Shown in pieces: positions 35,062 to 42,808 of a stretch of 64,000 nucleotides of DNA. The DNA is from Streptoverticillium olivoreticuli subsp. olivoreticuli (lineage in GTDB: Bacteria; Actinomycetota; Actinomycetes; Streptomycetales; Streptomycetaceae). The notes beneath the pieces were generated by a model. That model saw nothing but the letters and a program-made list of their open reading frames with translations, was not told where the DNA came from and did no database searches. Where the stretch lies: the NCBI RefSeq assembly GCF_003391135.1, contig NZ_CP031455.1, forward strand, positions 682,001 to 746,000, written 5' to 3'. Each line of letters starts with the position of its first letter. The stretch's first letter is position 1. A program made the translations under genes and the position numbers.

Positions 35062-36117
35062 GTGGAAGAAATGGCGCCGTCAGCGGTGCGCGGCCAATCC
35101 GTCGTGTACGCCCCGCGAATTCAGGACCTGCTGGCCAGGGAAGAGAAAGTATTCCGGATCGACGCGACCACGGTCGGCGTCTCCGACTGCCACCTGATCG
35201 CCGAAATCGTCGCGGCGCGCCCTGTGCTGGCGACGGAGCGCTCGGTCTACAAGCCCGCCGCGGGAGCCGACATCCACCACGACAGCGCGACACGGACGAT
35301 CCGCGCGCTGGGGCAGGACGTCATGGCGGGCATCCGGACTCCGCCGCCCCCTGCGCGCGGGATGTCCGGCGCCTGGCCCTACGCGGCCACCTCCTATCTG
35401 CGCCAGTGGCTCTTCTCGTCCGACCCCCTGCCGGTCTCCCTGTTGTCGAAACGCGGCGTCACACGCTCCAATACGCTCTCTCGGATCGTCGACCGCGCCG
35501 TCACCGTCTGGCCGGGATCCGATACCGAGGGCAGATCCACCGCACTGGCCGAGCAGATCCGCGGTGCTTCCGGCACCCAGGACAGAAGACAGACCATCGC
35601 CATGTACCGGCGAGCGACAGCCACCCTCTGCGACGGCGTGGCCGCACTGGCCGGCAACGCCCTGTGGCTCATGGGACCGGCGCGGGAACAGGAAGAAGCC
35701 CGCAACGACCTCACCGCGGTCCTGTGGGAGACGCTGCGACTGCTCCCGCCCGCATGGATGCTGTTCCGCAAGGGCGGGGACGCGTACACCGGACTGCACT
35801 CCGAGATCCGTCCCGAGGACAACGTCGCGCTTTTCCCGCTCCTGATGCATCGTCACCCGGATTACTGGTCCGACCCGCTGGAGTTCCGGCCCGAGCGATG
35901 GGCCGGGGTGACGGACCCGGAGAAGGTGCCCGGGTTCATGCCGTTCGGCTTCGACGGCGCCCGCTGCTGGGCCAAGCACCTGGTCGTGCCCCTGGCCGAG
36001 CGTCTGCTGACCGTCGCCTTCGACAACCGACTCGTCATTCGCAGCCCGCAGCAGGAGGCGCACGTCCCCCTGCGCTCCCTGCTCTCCGTGCGGTTCGACG
36101 CGGAAACCACGGCATGA
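35062..36117 (+). CDS. Atypical short cytochrome P450 (putative RiPP crosslinking oxidase)
   Basis: 351 residues, about 50 shorter than usual. ExxR is present (WETLRLLPPAW), as are the PERF-like FRPERWAG and a heme loop, but the loop reads FMPFGFDGARCWAKHL: Gly and Arg are one residue closer to Cys302 than in FxxGxRxC, and Trp follows the Cys. The I-helix region (ATLCDGVAALAGNALW) lacks the A/G-G-x-D/E-T motif. Such changes suggest a dedicated peptide oxidase, as seen in RiPP P450s that act without the usual proton relay. GTG 35062 chosen for GGAGG at 35047-35051. Lies between the peptide gene and the JmjC gene. Confidence 0.75.
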   Translation: MEEMAPSAVRGQSVVYAPRIQDLLAREEKVFRIDATTVGVSDCHLIAEIVAARPVLATERSVYKPAAGADIHHDSATRTIRALGQDVMAGIRTPPPPARGMSGAWPYAATSYLRQWLFSSDPLPVSLLSKRGVTRSNTLSRIVDRAVTVWPGSDTEGRSTALAEQIRGASGTQDRRQTIAMYRRATATLCDGVAALAGNALWLMGPAREQEEARNDLTAVLWETLRLLPPAWMLFRKGGDAYTGLHSEIRPEDNVALFPLLMHRHPDYWSDPLEFRPERWAGVTDPEKVPGFMPFGFDGARCWAKHLVVPLAERLLTVAFDNRLVIRSPQQEAHVPLRSLLSVRFDAETTA

Positions 36118-36165
36118 CCTGGCGCACCGCCCTCACGCCGCCCGGCCGTTCCCGACGAGGGCAGT

Positions 36166-37281
36166 GTGACCACCACGCACAACCCCTCCCTCCGCGGAGC
36201 CCGCACACGCCCCCGTTCCGGACGGACGCTGCCGACCGCGAGCACCGAACACCCTGACACCACGGGAAACACCATGGAATCGCCCACGCTGGCCGACTGG
36301 GTCGGCGACGTCGAGAGCTTCGCCGGCCGCCAGTGGCAGCGCGAACCCGCGGTCTTCACGCCGGAGACACTCGCCTCGCCGTTGGACCTCGACGAGTTGG
36401 ACGCCGCCTTCGACGGAGGGCTGCTGCGCACCCCCTACCTGGAGATGGTCCGCTCCGACAAGGTCGTCGTCCCGCCCGGTGCCTACACCACATCACGCGT
36501 GGTCAACGGCACAACGCACCACGGGTTCGCCGACCGCGCGAAAGTCGTCGCACTCCTGCACGCCGGGGCGACGCTGCTCCTGCGATGCGTCGACCAGTGG
36601 CACCGCCCGACGGGCGATCTGGTGGCGCGGTTGTCCGAGGAGATCGGCCGGCACGTGGAGGCGTTCTTCTTCGTCACGCCCGCCGGCGGTCAGGGGCTCG
36701 CGGTGCACCGTGACGACGCCGACGTGTTCGTCCTCCAGGTGGCAGGACGTAAGACCTGGTACGTCCACTCCGCGCCGACTGTGGCGGACTGGTCGCTGGG
36801 AGAGCTCCCGGACGACGAGCACTCCCCGCGGCTCCTGCACAGCGTCCTTGAGCCCGGCAACGTGCTCTACGTCCCGCGCGGCTTCGCGCACCGCGCGGTG
36901 GGCGCCGCCGGACTGTCTGCCCACCTGTCGCTGACGATCCGCGACATCTCCCTGCAGGACCTGCGGACGGCTCTGGAGCAGCGGTTGACCGAAGGGCTGG
37001 ACCTCCCGGCGCGCCCACTGGGCGAGGCCGCGATCGCCGACGCCTGCGCCACGCTGCTCAGCCACGTCCGGGCCAAGCTCGACACGATCGAACCAGAGGA
37101 CCTGCGGCTCGCCGCACGGGCCGCGCAGGCGCGACGACCGGTCGCGACGACGCGGGCGGAGACATTCGCCGAGACGGCCCGGAACTGGGAGACCGGTGAA
37201 CCAGGCGCCAAGCGCGCCGGGCTGACGTCGGTCAGTCGCACGTGGCGCAGGCTGCGCGACGCGGCACGCACCGCGCACTGA
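36166..37281 (+). CDS. JmjC/cupin 2-oxoglutarate-Fe(II) oxygenase
   Basis: 371 residues. JmjC/cupin_4 fold related to ribosomal oxygenases: iron ligands in AVHRDDADVFVLQV (His about 181, Asp about 183) and a distal His in VPRGFAHRAVG (about 242), with GRKTWYVH supplying the 2-oxoglutarate-side Lys. It probably hydroxylates a side chain of the peptide encoded upstream. GTG 36166 has GAGGG at good spacing; ATG 36274 would remove a poorly structured N-terminal stretch and is a fair alternative. Gap to the P450 is only 48 nt, so co-transcription is likely. Confidence 0.82.
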   Translation: MTTTHNPSLRGARTRPRSGRTLPTASTEHPDTTGNTMESPTLADWVGDVESFAGRQWQREPAVFTPETLASPLDLDELDAAFDGGLLRTPYLEMVRSDKVVVPPGAYTTSRVVNGTTHHGFADRAKVVALLHAGATLLLRCVDQWHRPTGDLVARLSEEIGRHVEAFFFVTPAGGQGLAVHRDDADVFVLQVAGRKTWYVHSAPTVADWSLGELPDDEHSPRLLHSVLEPGNVLYVPRGFAHRAVGAAGLSAHLSLTIRDISLQDLRTALEQRLTEGLDLPARPLGEAAIADACATLLSHVRAKLDTIEPEDLRLAARAAQARRPVATTRAETFAETARNWETGEPGAKRAGLTSVSRTWRRLRDAARTAH

Positions 37282-37432
37282 CGCACAGCCACAACGTTCA
37301 CGGCCACCGCCGGAGCCGCTGCCTTGGGGGTGCAGCCGCCCCTGAGAGGTCGTGCGTGGTGGGAATGTACCGATCGGCAGGTAGTCCCGGTTCTCCCTGG
37401 ACGAACGAGGAAACACTCTGCATGATCAACTG

Positions 37433-37760
37433 ATGACCACCCCAGAGACCGTCGTCGAACGCCAGCTCGCCGCCTACAACAGCCACGACCTCGAAGCCTT
37501 CGCTGCGACGTACGCCCCCGACGTCTGCATCAACCGCCGCAGCGGCGACCGCCTGCTCGGGCGCGACGCCGTGCGGGAGGCGTACGCCGACATGTTCGCC
37601 AAGGGCCGCTGCCGGGCCGAGATAGTCGGCCGACTCACCGAGGGCGACTGGGTGGTGGACCACGAGATCGCCCACGGCATCACGGACGCCCCCCCTCCGC
37701 GTGCTGGTCGCCTACCGGGTCCGCGACGGCCTGATCGACCACGTCGACTTCCTCGGCTGA
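37433..37760 (+). pseudogene. SnoaL/NTF2-like protein, frameshifted in a C7 run
   Basis: Starts as a typical NTF2-like/SnoaL domain (VVERQLAAYNSHDLEAFAATYAPDV, then AVREAYADMFAK). At 37689-37695 there are seven Cs. With six, the frame continues as VLVAYRVRDGLIDHVDFLG and stops at 37758-37760, the expected end. As written, the frame runs on into nonsense to 37924. This is either a real frameshift or a base-calling error. Function unknown; small ligand-binding or isomerase proteins use this fold. Confidence 0.7.
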
Positions 37761-37866
37761 CTGCCGGACTCCCTGATCAGGCGCCCTTGAGCGCGTCGCG
37801 TACAGCGTGCGGCGCAGGGTGCCCGACCGTCCTGAATGACCTTTCCGGGATTGGCCGTTGTCCTCC

Positions 37867-37985
37867 ATGCCTGTGGTCCGAGCCGCAGCTCTTGCCTTGG
37901 CCGTCTCCGAGCGCCACCGGTTGAAAACGATGGCCTACGGTCGCAAGACCGGACATCAGGCCAGGCAGCGGGCCTCGCCCAGCGC
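37867..37985 (+). mobile_element. Fragment of an IS630-type transposase N-terminus
   Basis: The translated stretch VVRAAALALAVSERHRLKTM followed by GRKTGHQARQRA resembles the helix-turn-helix start of IS630-family transposases. The frame then becomes unlike the family. No ends or partner parts are seen nearby. Low to moderate certainty. Confidence 0.4.
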
Positions 37986-38119
37986 CTCGCGCGACGGCGC
38001 GACGGCCGACTGTGCTATCTGGTCGGCGGCGCGGGTGGCGGCCCAGCCGCGCTCGGTCAGTTCCAGGAGCTTGGCGCGTGCGTCGCTGGGGTGCGCGCGG
38101 GTTCGGCTGGAGCCGCACC

Positions 38120-38697
38120 TGCCCAAGAACGTGGGCCGGGGCGGGCGGTGGAAGTGTCACCGTCGCATGATCAACGGGATTCTGTTCCGTCTGCGGACGG
38201 GTATCCCGTGGCGGGATCTACCGAATCGGTTCGGAAAGCGGCAGACGATCCACTCCCGCCATCGCAGGTGGGCGGCAGACGCCACCTGGGAGAAGATCTT
38301 GCGCGCCGTCCAAGCATCCGCGAACGCGGAGGGGCGGATCGACTGGTCTCTGGTGAGCGTGGACTCCACCGTCTGATGCCCGTGGATGATCGAGGTCTTG
38401 AAGCGCATCCACGTTCCTCGCCTGGGCGGTGGCCGTCCGCGTACTCGGCCGGACCGCTTGTGTGCGGACCGGGCCTACAGCTCACGCCGCAATCGCCGCT
38501 ACCTGCGTCGGCGGCAGATCAAGCACACCATCTCCGAGCCGAAGAACCAGCGGGCCAACCGCCGCAGGAACGAAGTTGAACGCACCATCGTGGCGCTCAA
38601 GGGATCCCGGGCGGTGGCCACCAGATACGAGAAGCGGGCGTGCATCTTTCACGGGACGCCCACCGTTGCCGCGATCCGGCTCTGGCTTCGTCCGTGA
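38120..38697 (+). mobile_element. IS5-family transposase remnant with internal deletions
   Basis: Two pieces of one DDE transposase lie in different frames. The first ends INGILFRLRTGIPWRDLPNR ... DWSLVSVDSTV followed by a stop; it contains the first catalytic Asp. The second starts at 38386 (MIEVLKRIHVPRLGGGRPR) and has the second Asp in CADRAYSS and the Glu in RRNEVERTIVALKGS. The part between DSTV and MIEV, and a loop before NEVERT, are missing. It cannot be active. Confidence 0.8.
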
Positions 38698-38736
38698 CCG
38701 TCGGGTCCCTGTGTGACGAGTTCCCACCCGGGTGGT

Positions 38737-38949
38737 TCATCTACCGCTGTCTTCGGCGAGGGTATGGGCGACCAGAGCGTTGGCGTGGCCGTGGCCCAGG
38801 CCGTGTTCGGTCTTGAGCCAGCCGACGAGTTCCATGTGCTTGGTCAGGGGCGAGGCGAGGATGAGGTCTTTCCACTCGGCGATCGGGCGGCCGTACTTCT
38901 TCTCGATGGCAGGGAAGTAGCTCGCGGGGCCCTTCACGGGTGCGGTCAT
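38737..38949 (-). CDS. DUF4287 small protein
   Basis: 70 residues, matching DUF4287: KGPASYFPAIEKKYGRPIAEW, then GWLKTEHGLGHGHANALVAH. The function of the family is unknown. It starts 33 nt after the end of the DHFR-like gene on the same strand, so the two are probably one operon under the divergent TetR regulator. Confidence 0.85.
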   Translation of the reverse strand: MTAPVKGPASYFPAIEKKYGRPIAEWKDLILASPLTKHMELVGWLKTEHGLGHGHANALVAHTLAEDSGR

Positions 38950-38982
38950 CGCGGGTTCCGTCCTTCGTCGTGGTGGTGGGGG

Positions 38983-39552
38983 TCAGGAGGGCCGGGCGGT
39001 GCGCTCGTGGCGCAGCAGGACCACCTGAGAGTCGAAGGTCCTGGTCTCGGCCAGGGTCAGGTCGATGCGCTGCTGCGGGGTGGTGAAGACGGGCTTGCCG
39101 CCGCCGAGCACGACGGGGTGGACGAAGATCTGGTACTCGTCGATCAGCCCGTGCTCGGTCAGGAAGCCGGCCAGCGCGGAGCCGCCGAACAGCAGCAGGT
39201 GCGCACCGTCCTGCTTGAGGGCGGTGAGCTGCTCGACGACGTCGGTGTTGATGACGCGGGTGTTCCAGTCGGCCTCGGTCAGGGTCGAGGAGACGACTAC
39301 CTTGGCAGCCTTGCGCCAGACGGGTGCGAACGCGAGGTCGTGCTCGTGGGTGGAGAACTCCTCGGCGCGGGGCCAGAAGCCGGACATCATGTCCCACACC
39401 ACGCGGCCGTACAGGAAGATGTCGGCGCTGTCCGTGAGGGCCTGCGAATAGGCGGACAGTTCGCCGTCCATACGCGGCCAGTCGAACTCTCCGTTCGGCC
39501 CTTCGATGAAACCGTCCAGCGACTGGTGCACGAAGTGCGTGATCTTGCCCAT
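38983..39552 (-). CDS. Dihydrofolate reductase/RibD C-terminal-like reductase
   Basis: 189 residues. RibD_C/DHFR-like fold: KITHFVHQSLDGFIEGPNGEFDW, ADIFLYGRVVWDMMSGFWP, and the NADPH-binding stretch HLLLFGGSALAGFL. These proteins are NAD(P)H-dependent reductases of mostly unknown substrate and are not the housekeeping DHFR. ATG 39552. The promoter region to the right holds two near-identical inverted repeats shared with the divergent TetR gene. Confidence 0.85.
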   Translation of the reverse strand: MGKITHFVHQSLDGFIEGPNGEFDWPRMDGELSAYSQALTDSADIFLYGRVVWDMMSGFWPRAEEFSTHEHDLAFAPVWRKAAKVVVSSTLTEADWNTRVINTDVVEQLTALKQDGAHLLLFGGSALAGFLTEHGLIDEYQIFVHPVVLGGGKPVFTTPQQRIDLTLAETRTFDSQVVLLRHERTARPS

Positions 39553-39605
39553 GAGTACCGGGTCCCCCTTGGCGACAGGCGTCCGGACGGCCATTGACCG
39601 CCCTT

Positions 39606-39696
39606 GTGTACGATGTCCACATTCGGGGGATGCGGAAATCCGCACCCCCCGAGTGATCATGCAGGAGCCTAGACGACCTAAGTGGATACTGTCCAC
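39606..39696. promoter_or_regulatory. Two operator-like inverted repeats for the TetR regulator
   Basis: GTGTACGATGTCCAC (39606-39620) and GTGGATACTGTCCAC (39682-39696) lie 76 bp apart in the gap between the DHFR-like gene and tetR. The second is a clean GTGGA/TCCAC inverted repeat; the first has one arm mismatch. One near each start codon is the layout expected for a TetR repressor controlling both genes. Confidence 0.65.
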
Positions 39697-39712
39697 ATTG
39701 GAGGCGGTAGCC

Positions 39713-40357
39713 GTGGCGGCAACCGGGAACGGCAAGCCGAAGCGGGACACCTATCGCCACGGCGACCTCCGCAACGCGCTGATCGAGGCCGCCCTCGAAC
39801 TCGCCCGCCAGGGCGGCCCCGAGGCCGTGGTGCTGCGCGCGGTCACCCGGCAGGCCGGGGTCGTCCCCAATGCCGCCTACCGGCACTTCGGCGACCGCGG
39901 GGCCCTGCTGCACGCCGTCTCCCAGGCGGCCATGGCCCAGGTTGCCCGAACCATGGAGGCCGAGCAGGCCGCCCTGCCGCCCACCGCCGACCCGGTGGCA
40001 GCCGCCCGGGCCTGCTTCCGTGCGGTCGGCACCGGCTACTTCCGCTTCGCCCAGGAGGAGCCCGGCCTGTTCCGCACGGCCTTCCACGTGCCCGGCGACA
40101 TGGCCCACGCTGCCGACGACACCGCTGCGGGCGTCAGTGGCAAGACCCCTTTCGAGCTGCTCGGCGAGGCCCTCGACGGCCTCGTGGATGCCGGTCTCCT
40201 GGCCGAGGACCGGCGCCCCGGAGCTGAGTTCCTCGCCTGGTCAGCCGTCCACGGACTCGCCGTCCTGCTCATCGACGGCCCCCTCCGCGGCCTCCTCCCC
40301 TCCCAGGCCCACGAAGCCGGCCAGCACGTCATCGACATGATCGAACGAGGCATCTGA
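39713..40357 (+). CDS. TetR-family transcriptional regulator
   Basis: 214 residues. N-terminal TetR helix-turn-helix: YRHGDLRNALIEAALELARQ, then VTRQAGVVPNAAYRHFGDRGALLHAV. The C-terminal ligand domain matches the TetR_C group with FRFAQEEPGLFRTAFH. GTG 39713 has GGAGG 8 nt upstream. Divergent from the DHFR-like/DUF4287 operon, with paired operator-like repeats between; likely a repressor of both sides. Inducer unknown. Confidence 0.88.
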   Translation: MAATGNGKPKRDTYRHGDLRNALIEAALELARQGGPEAVVLRAVTRQAGVVPNAAYRHFGDRGALLHAVSQAAMAQVARTMEAEQAALPPTADPVAAARACFRAVGTGYFRFAQEEPGLFRTAFHVPGDMAHAADDTAAGVSGKTPFELLGEALDGLVDAGLLAEDRRPGAEFLAWSAVHGLAVLLIDGPLRGLLPSQAHEAGQHVIDMIERGI

Positions 40358-40949
40358 CACCCCGGGCGCGGCAGAAACCCTCAACACTCTCGACCCACCA
40401 GACAGGCCCTGGGGAACTCACCCACAGGGATGCTGCATCCAGACCTCGGGGTGCTGTCCCCCAGTCCTCCCAGTCCAACACCCAGGGCGAAGGAGAGCCG
40501 CGGAGCGCCAGGCCCAAACCGCCGAGCGCGGGGCTTCTGCTTTGCAGAACGGGCTCGACGAACACCTTCAGGGCCTGGCAGAGGCGGGTGCCTCGGCATT
40601 CGAGCTCGGCCAGGTCTGCCGGACGGTCCAGGAAGACATCCAGTTCGCCATGGACGGTGCGGCCGACACCCGTTCCCGCGCCAAGCAGTTCCGCAGCGAG
40701 GCCGCGACGATCGACCATGACCGGACAGTCGCCCGACCCGGCCGGGAGCGACGTCGGGCAGGCGGGTTGTGACGTTGCTGATGACGGCAATCGGCTGCGG
40801 GATGCCGTCGTATCGTCCCGTCGCGCCTGGCCAGGGGTGTCCATATCTGTGGGTTGTACGGCCGCATAGCCATGGCGCAGCGATCTGGTGATCCGGAGAC
40901 TGAAGGTGTTGCCGGAGGGACCGGCGGACCGAGGGACCAGGTGATTGCG
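40358..40949. other. 592-bp stretch without a supported gene
   Basis: Short open frames exist on both strands (for example 40542-40772, product starting MQNGLDEHLQGLAEAG) but none has an RBS with family likeness that I recognise. Could hold decayed DNA; I see no repeats or RNA gene. Confidence 0.4.
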
Positions 40950-41597
40950 ATGACGGACGACTCCTCCGTACCGGCCGGGGTGCGTGTGCCGGACTCGAAG
41001 CTCGCGCGGGAGGCGACCGAGCTGGTACGGGACAGCACCAATGAGCTGATCTACGACCACTCACGCCGGGTGTACTTCTTCGGCAGCCTCCAGGGGCGCA
41101 ACCGGGACCTCGGCTTCGACCCCGAGCTGCTGTACATCGCGGCCATGTTCCACGACCTGGGCCTGAACGAGACCTTCCACGGCAGCGGGCGCCGCTTCGA
41201 GGTCGACAGCGCCGATGAAGCCCGCCGTTTCCTGCAGACGCACCGGGTCCCGGAGGACAGCATCCGACGGGTGTGGACCGCCATCGCCCTGCACACCACG
41301 CCGGGCATCCCCGAGTTCATGGAGCCGGAGGTGGCGCTGGTGACCGCGGGCGTGGAGTACGACGTCCTCGGCATCGGCTACCACGACCTCGACGAGGCGG
41401 ACCGCGCCGCGGTCGTCGCCCTGCACCCCCGCCCCGGCTTCAAGCGGCGCATCCTGGAAGCCTTCGCCGACGGGGTCCGGCCCAAGCCGGAGACGACGTT
41501 CGGCAACGTCAAGGCCGACGTGCTCGCGCACTACGTGCCCGGCTTCGAGCGCGGGGACTTCGTCCGCACCATCCTGGACTCCCCATGGGCCGAGTAG
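40950..41597 (+). CDS. HD-domain hydrolase (cyanamide hydratase-like)
   Basis: 215 residues from ATG 40950. Metal-binding HD motif in LLYIAAMFHDLGLNETF; the leading His lies in YDHSRRVYFFG and a later His in TAIALHTTPGIPEF, in the order of the cyanamide hydratase/Ddi branch of HD proteins. It could act on a nitrile or cyanamide-like compound or on a nucleotide. Its stop overlaps the start of the AraC-family regulator (ATG 41585), so the two are translated together. Confidence 0.82.
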   Translation: MTDDSSVPAGVRVPDSKLAREATELVRDSTNELIYDHSRRVYFFGSLQGRNRDLGFDPELLYIAAMFHDLGLNETFHGSGRRFEVDSADEARRFLQTHRVPEDSIRRVWTAIALHTTPGIPEFMEPEVALVTAGVEYDVLGIGYHDLDEADRAAVVALHPRPGFKRRILEAFADGVRPKPETTFGNVKADVLAHYVPGFERGDFVRTILDSPWAE

Positions 41598-42595
41598 CCA
41601 CCCGCACACCAGCGAGTCAGGTGGTCGTGGTGGCCGCCTTCGACGGCGTGCAGCTGCTGGACGTCACCGGCCCCGCCGAGGTCTTCACCACGGCCAACGC
41701 CTTCGGCGCCCGTTACGACGTACGGATCGTCTCGCCGACCGGCACCGACGTGCGCACCTCCTCGGGCGTGCGCATCGGCGTCGACACCACGCCGACGAGT
41801 CTGCCCGCGCGGATCGACACGGTCGTCGTGCCCGGCCGACGCGACTGGCAGCGTGCCGTCACCGACCAGAGGCTGCTCTCCCTGGTCACGGAACTCGTCA
41901 GCCGCGCACGGCGGATTACTTCGGTGTGCGCCGGAGCCTTTGTCCTGGCGCAGACGGACGCACTGAACGGGCGGCGCGCCGCCACGCACTGGCAGCTCGC
42001 CACGCAGCTGGCGACCGCCTATCCCCAAGTGAACGTCGAGACGGACCCGGTCTTCGTCAAGGACGGCAACGTCATCACCTCCGCCGGTGTCACCGCGGGC
42101 ATCGACCTCGCCCTCTGCCTGGTCGAGGACGACCATGGTGCCGGCATCGCGCGGGATGTGGCACGCGAGCTGGTCGTCTTCATGGCCCGCCCCGGAGGAC
42201 AGTCCCAGTTCAGTGCCCGCCTGGCACCGCGTGAAGCGAAGCATCCGGTGGTGCGGCAGGTGATGGACAGCGTCGGAGCCGACCCGGCTGCCCCTCACAG
42301 CCTGGAGTCCCTGGCGCGTGGTGCCAGCGTCAGCACCCGCCACCTCGGCAGGCTTTTCCGCAGGGAGACCGGGATGACGCCTGGCCGGTATCTGGAATCC
42401 GTACGGCTGGAGGCCGCCCAGGCCCTCCTCGAAGCGGGCAACGACTCCGTCGACACGGTAGCCCAGGAGTCCGGCCTCGGCTCCTCGGAAACCATGCGCC
42501 GCGTCTTCCAGCACACCCTGGGGATCACCCCGACCGCCTACCGTGCACGCTTTCGCACCACCGCAGACGTCACCCGCACGGGAGCAGGGCGCTGA
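41585..42595 (+). CDS. GlxA-type AraC-family transcriptional regulator
   Basis: 336 residues. N-terminal DJ-1/PfpI-like domain (VVVVAAFDGVQLLDVTGPAEVF, VCAGAFVLAQTDAL with the nucleophile-elbow Cys) and a C-terminal AraC helix-turn-helix pair (SVSTRHLGRLFRRETGMTPGRYLE ... VAQESGLGSSETMRRVFQHTLG). Overlaps the HD gene by 13 bp. This HD-plus-GlxA-regulator pair recurs in actinomycetes, so it probably controls the HD gene. Confidence 0.9.
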   Translation: MGRVATRTPASQVVVVAAFDGVQLLDVTGPAEVFTTANAFGARYDVRIVSPTGTDVRTSSGVRIGVDTTPTSLPARIDTVVVPGRRDWQRAVTDQRLLSLVTELVSRARRITSVCAGAFVLAQTDALNGRRAATHWQLATQLATAYPQVNVETDPVFVKDGNVITSAGVTAGIDLALCLVEDDHGAGIARDVARELVVFMARPGGQSQFSARLAPREAKHPVVRQVMDSVGADPAAPHSLESLARGASVSTRHLGRLFRRETGMTPGRYLESVRLEAAQALLEAGNDSVDTVAQESGLGSSETMRRVFQHTLGITPTAYRARFRTTADVTRTGAGR

Positions 42596-42808
42596 GCGCT
42601 GTAGTCGGCGAGTCCCGCCAACTGGAGCGCTCGCATCGAGATGCGTCAGATCCTTGACCGGCGGAAGCGACGCGGCGCCGGTGTCAGGTAGCCCGATCAA
42701 CTCGAGCATGTCCGACTATCGCGGCCAGTCACACAAGCACTCCTTCGCGCCGCCGATCTGGGGAAATCCACTTGAACGGGGGCCTGGTGGGCGTGGCAGG
42801 ATTGCGCG

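Noticed and set aside
40542..40772. 76-codon plus-strand frame starting MQNGLDEHLQG
   Set aside because: Helical composition but no RBS or family likeness, and frames overlap on both strands.
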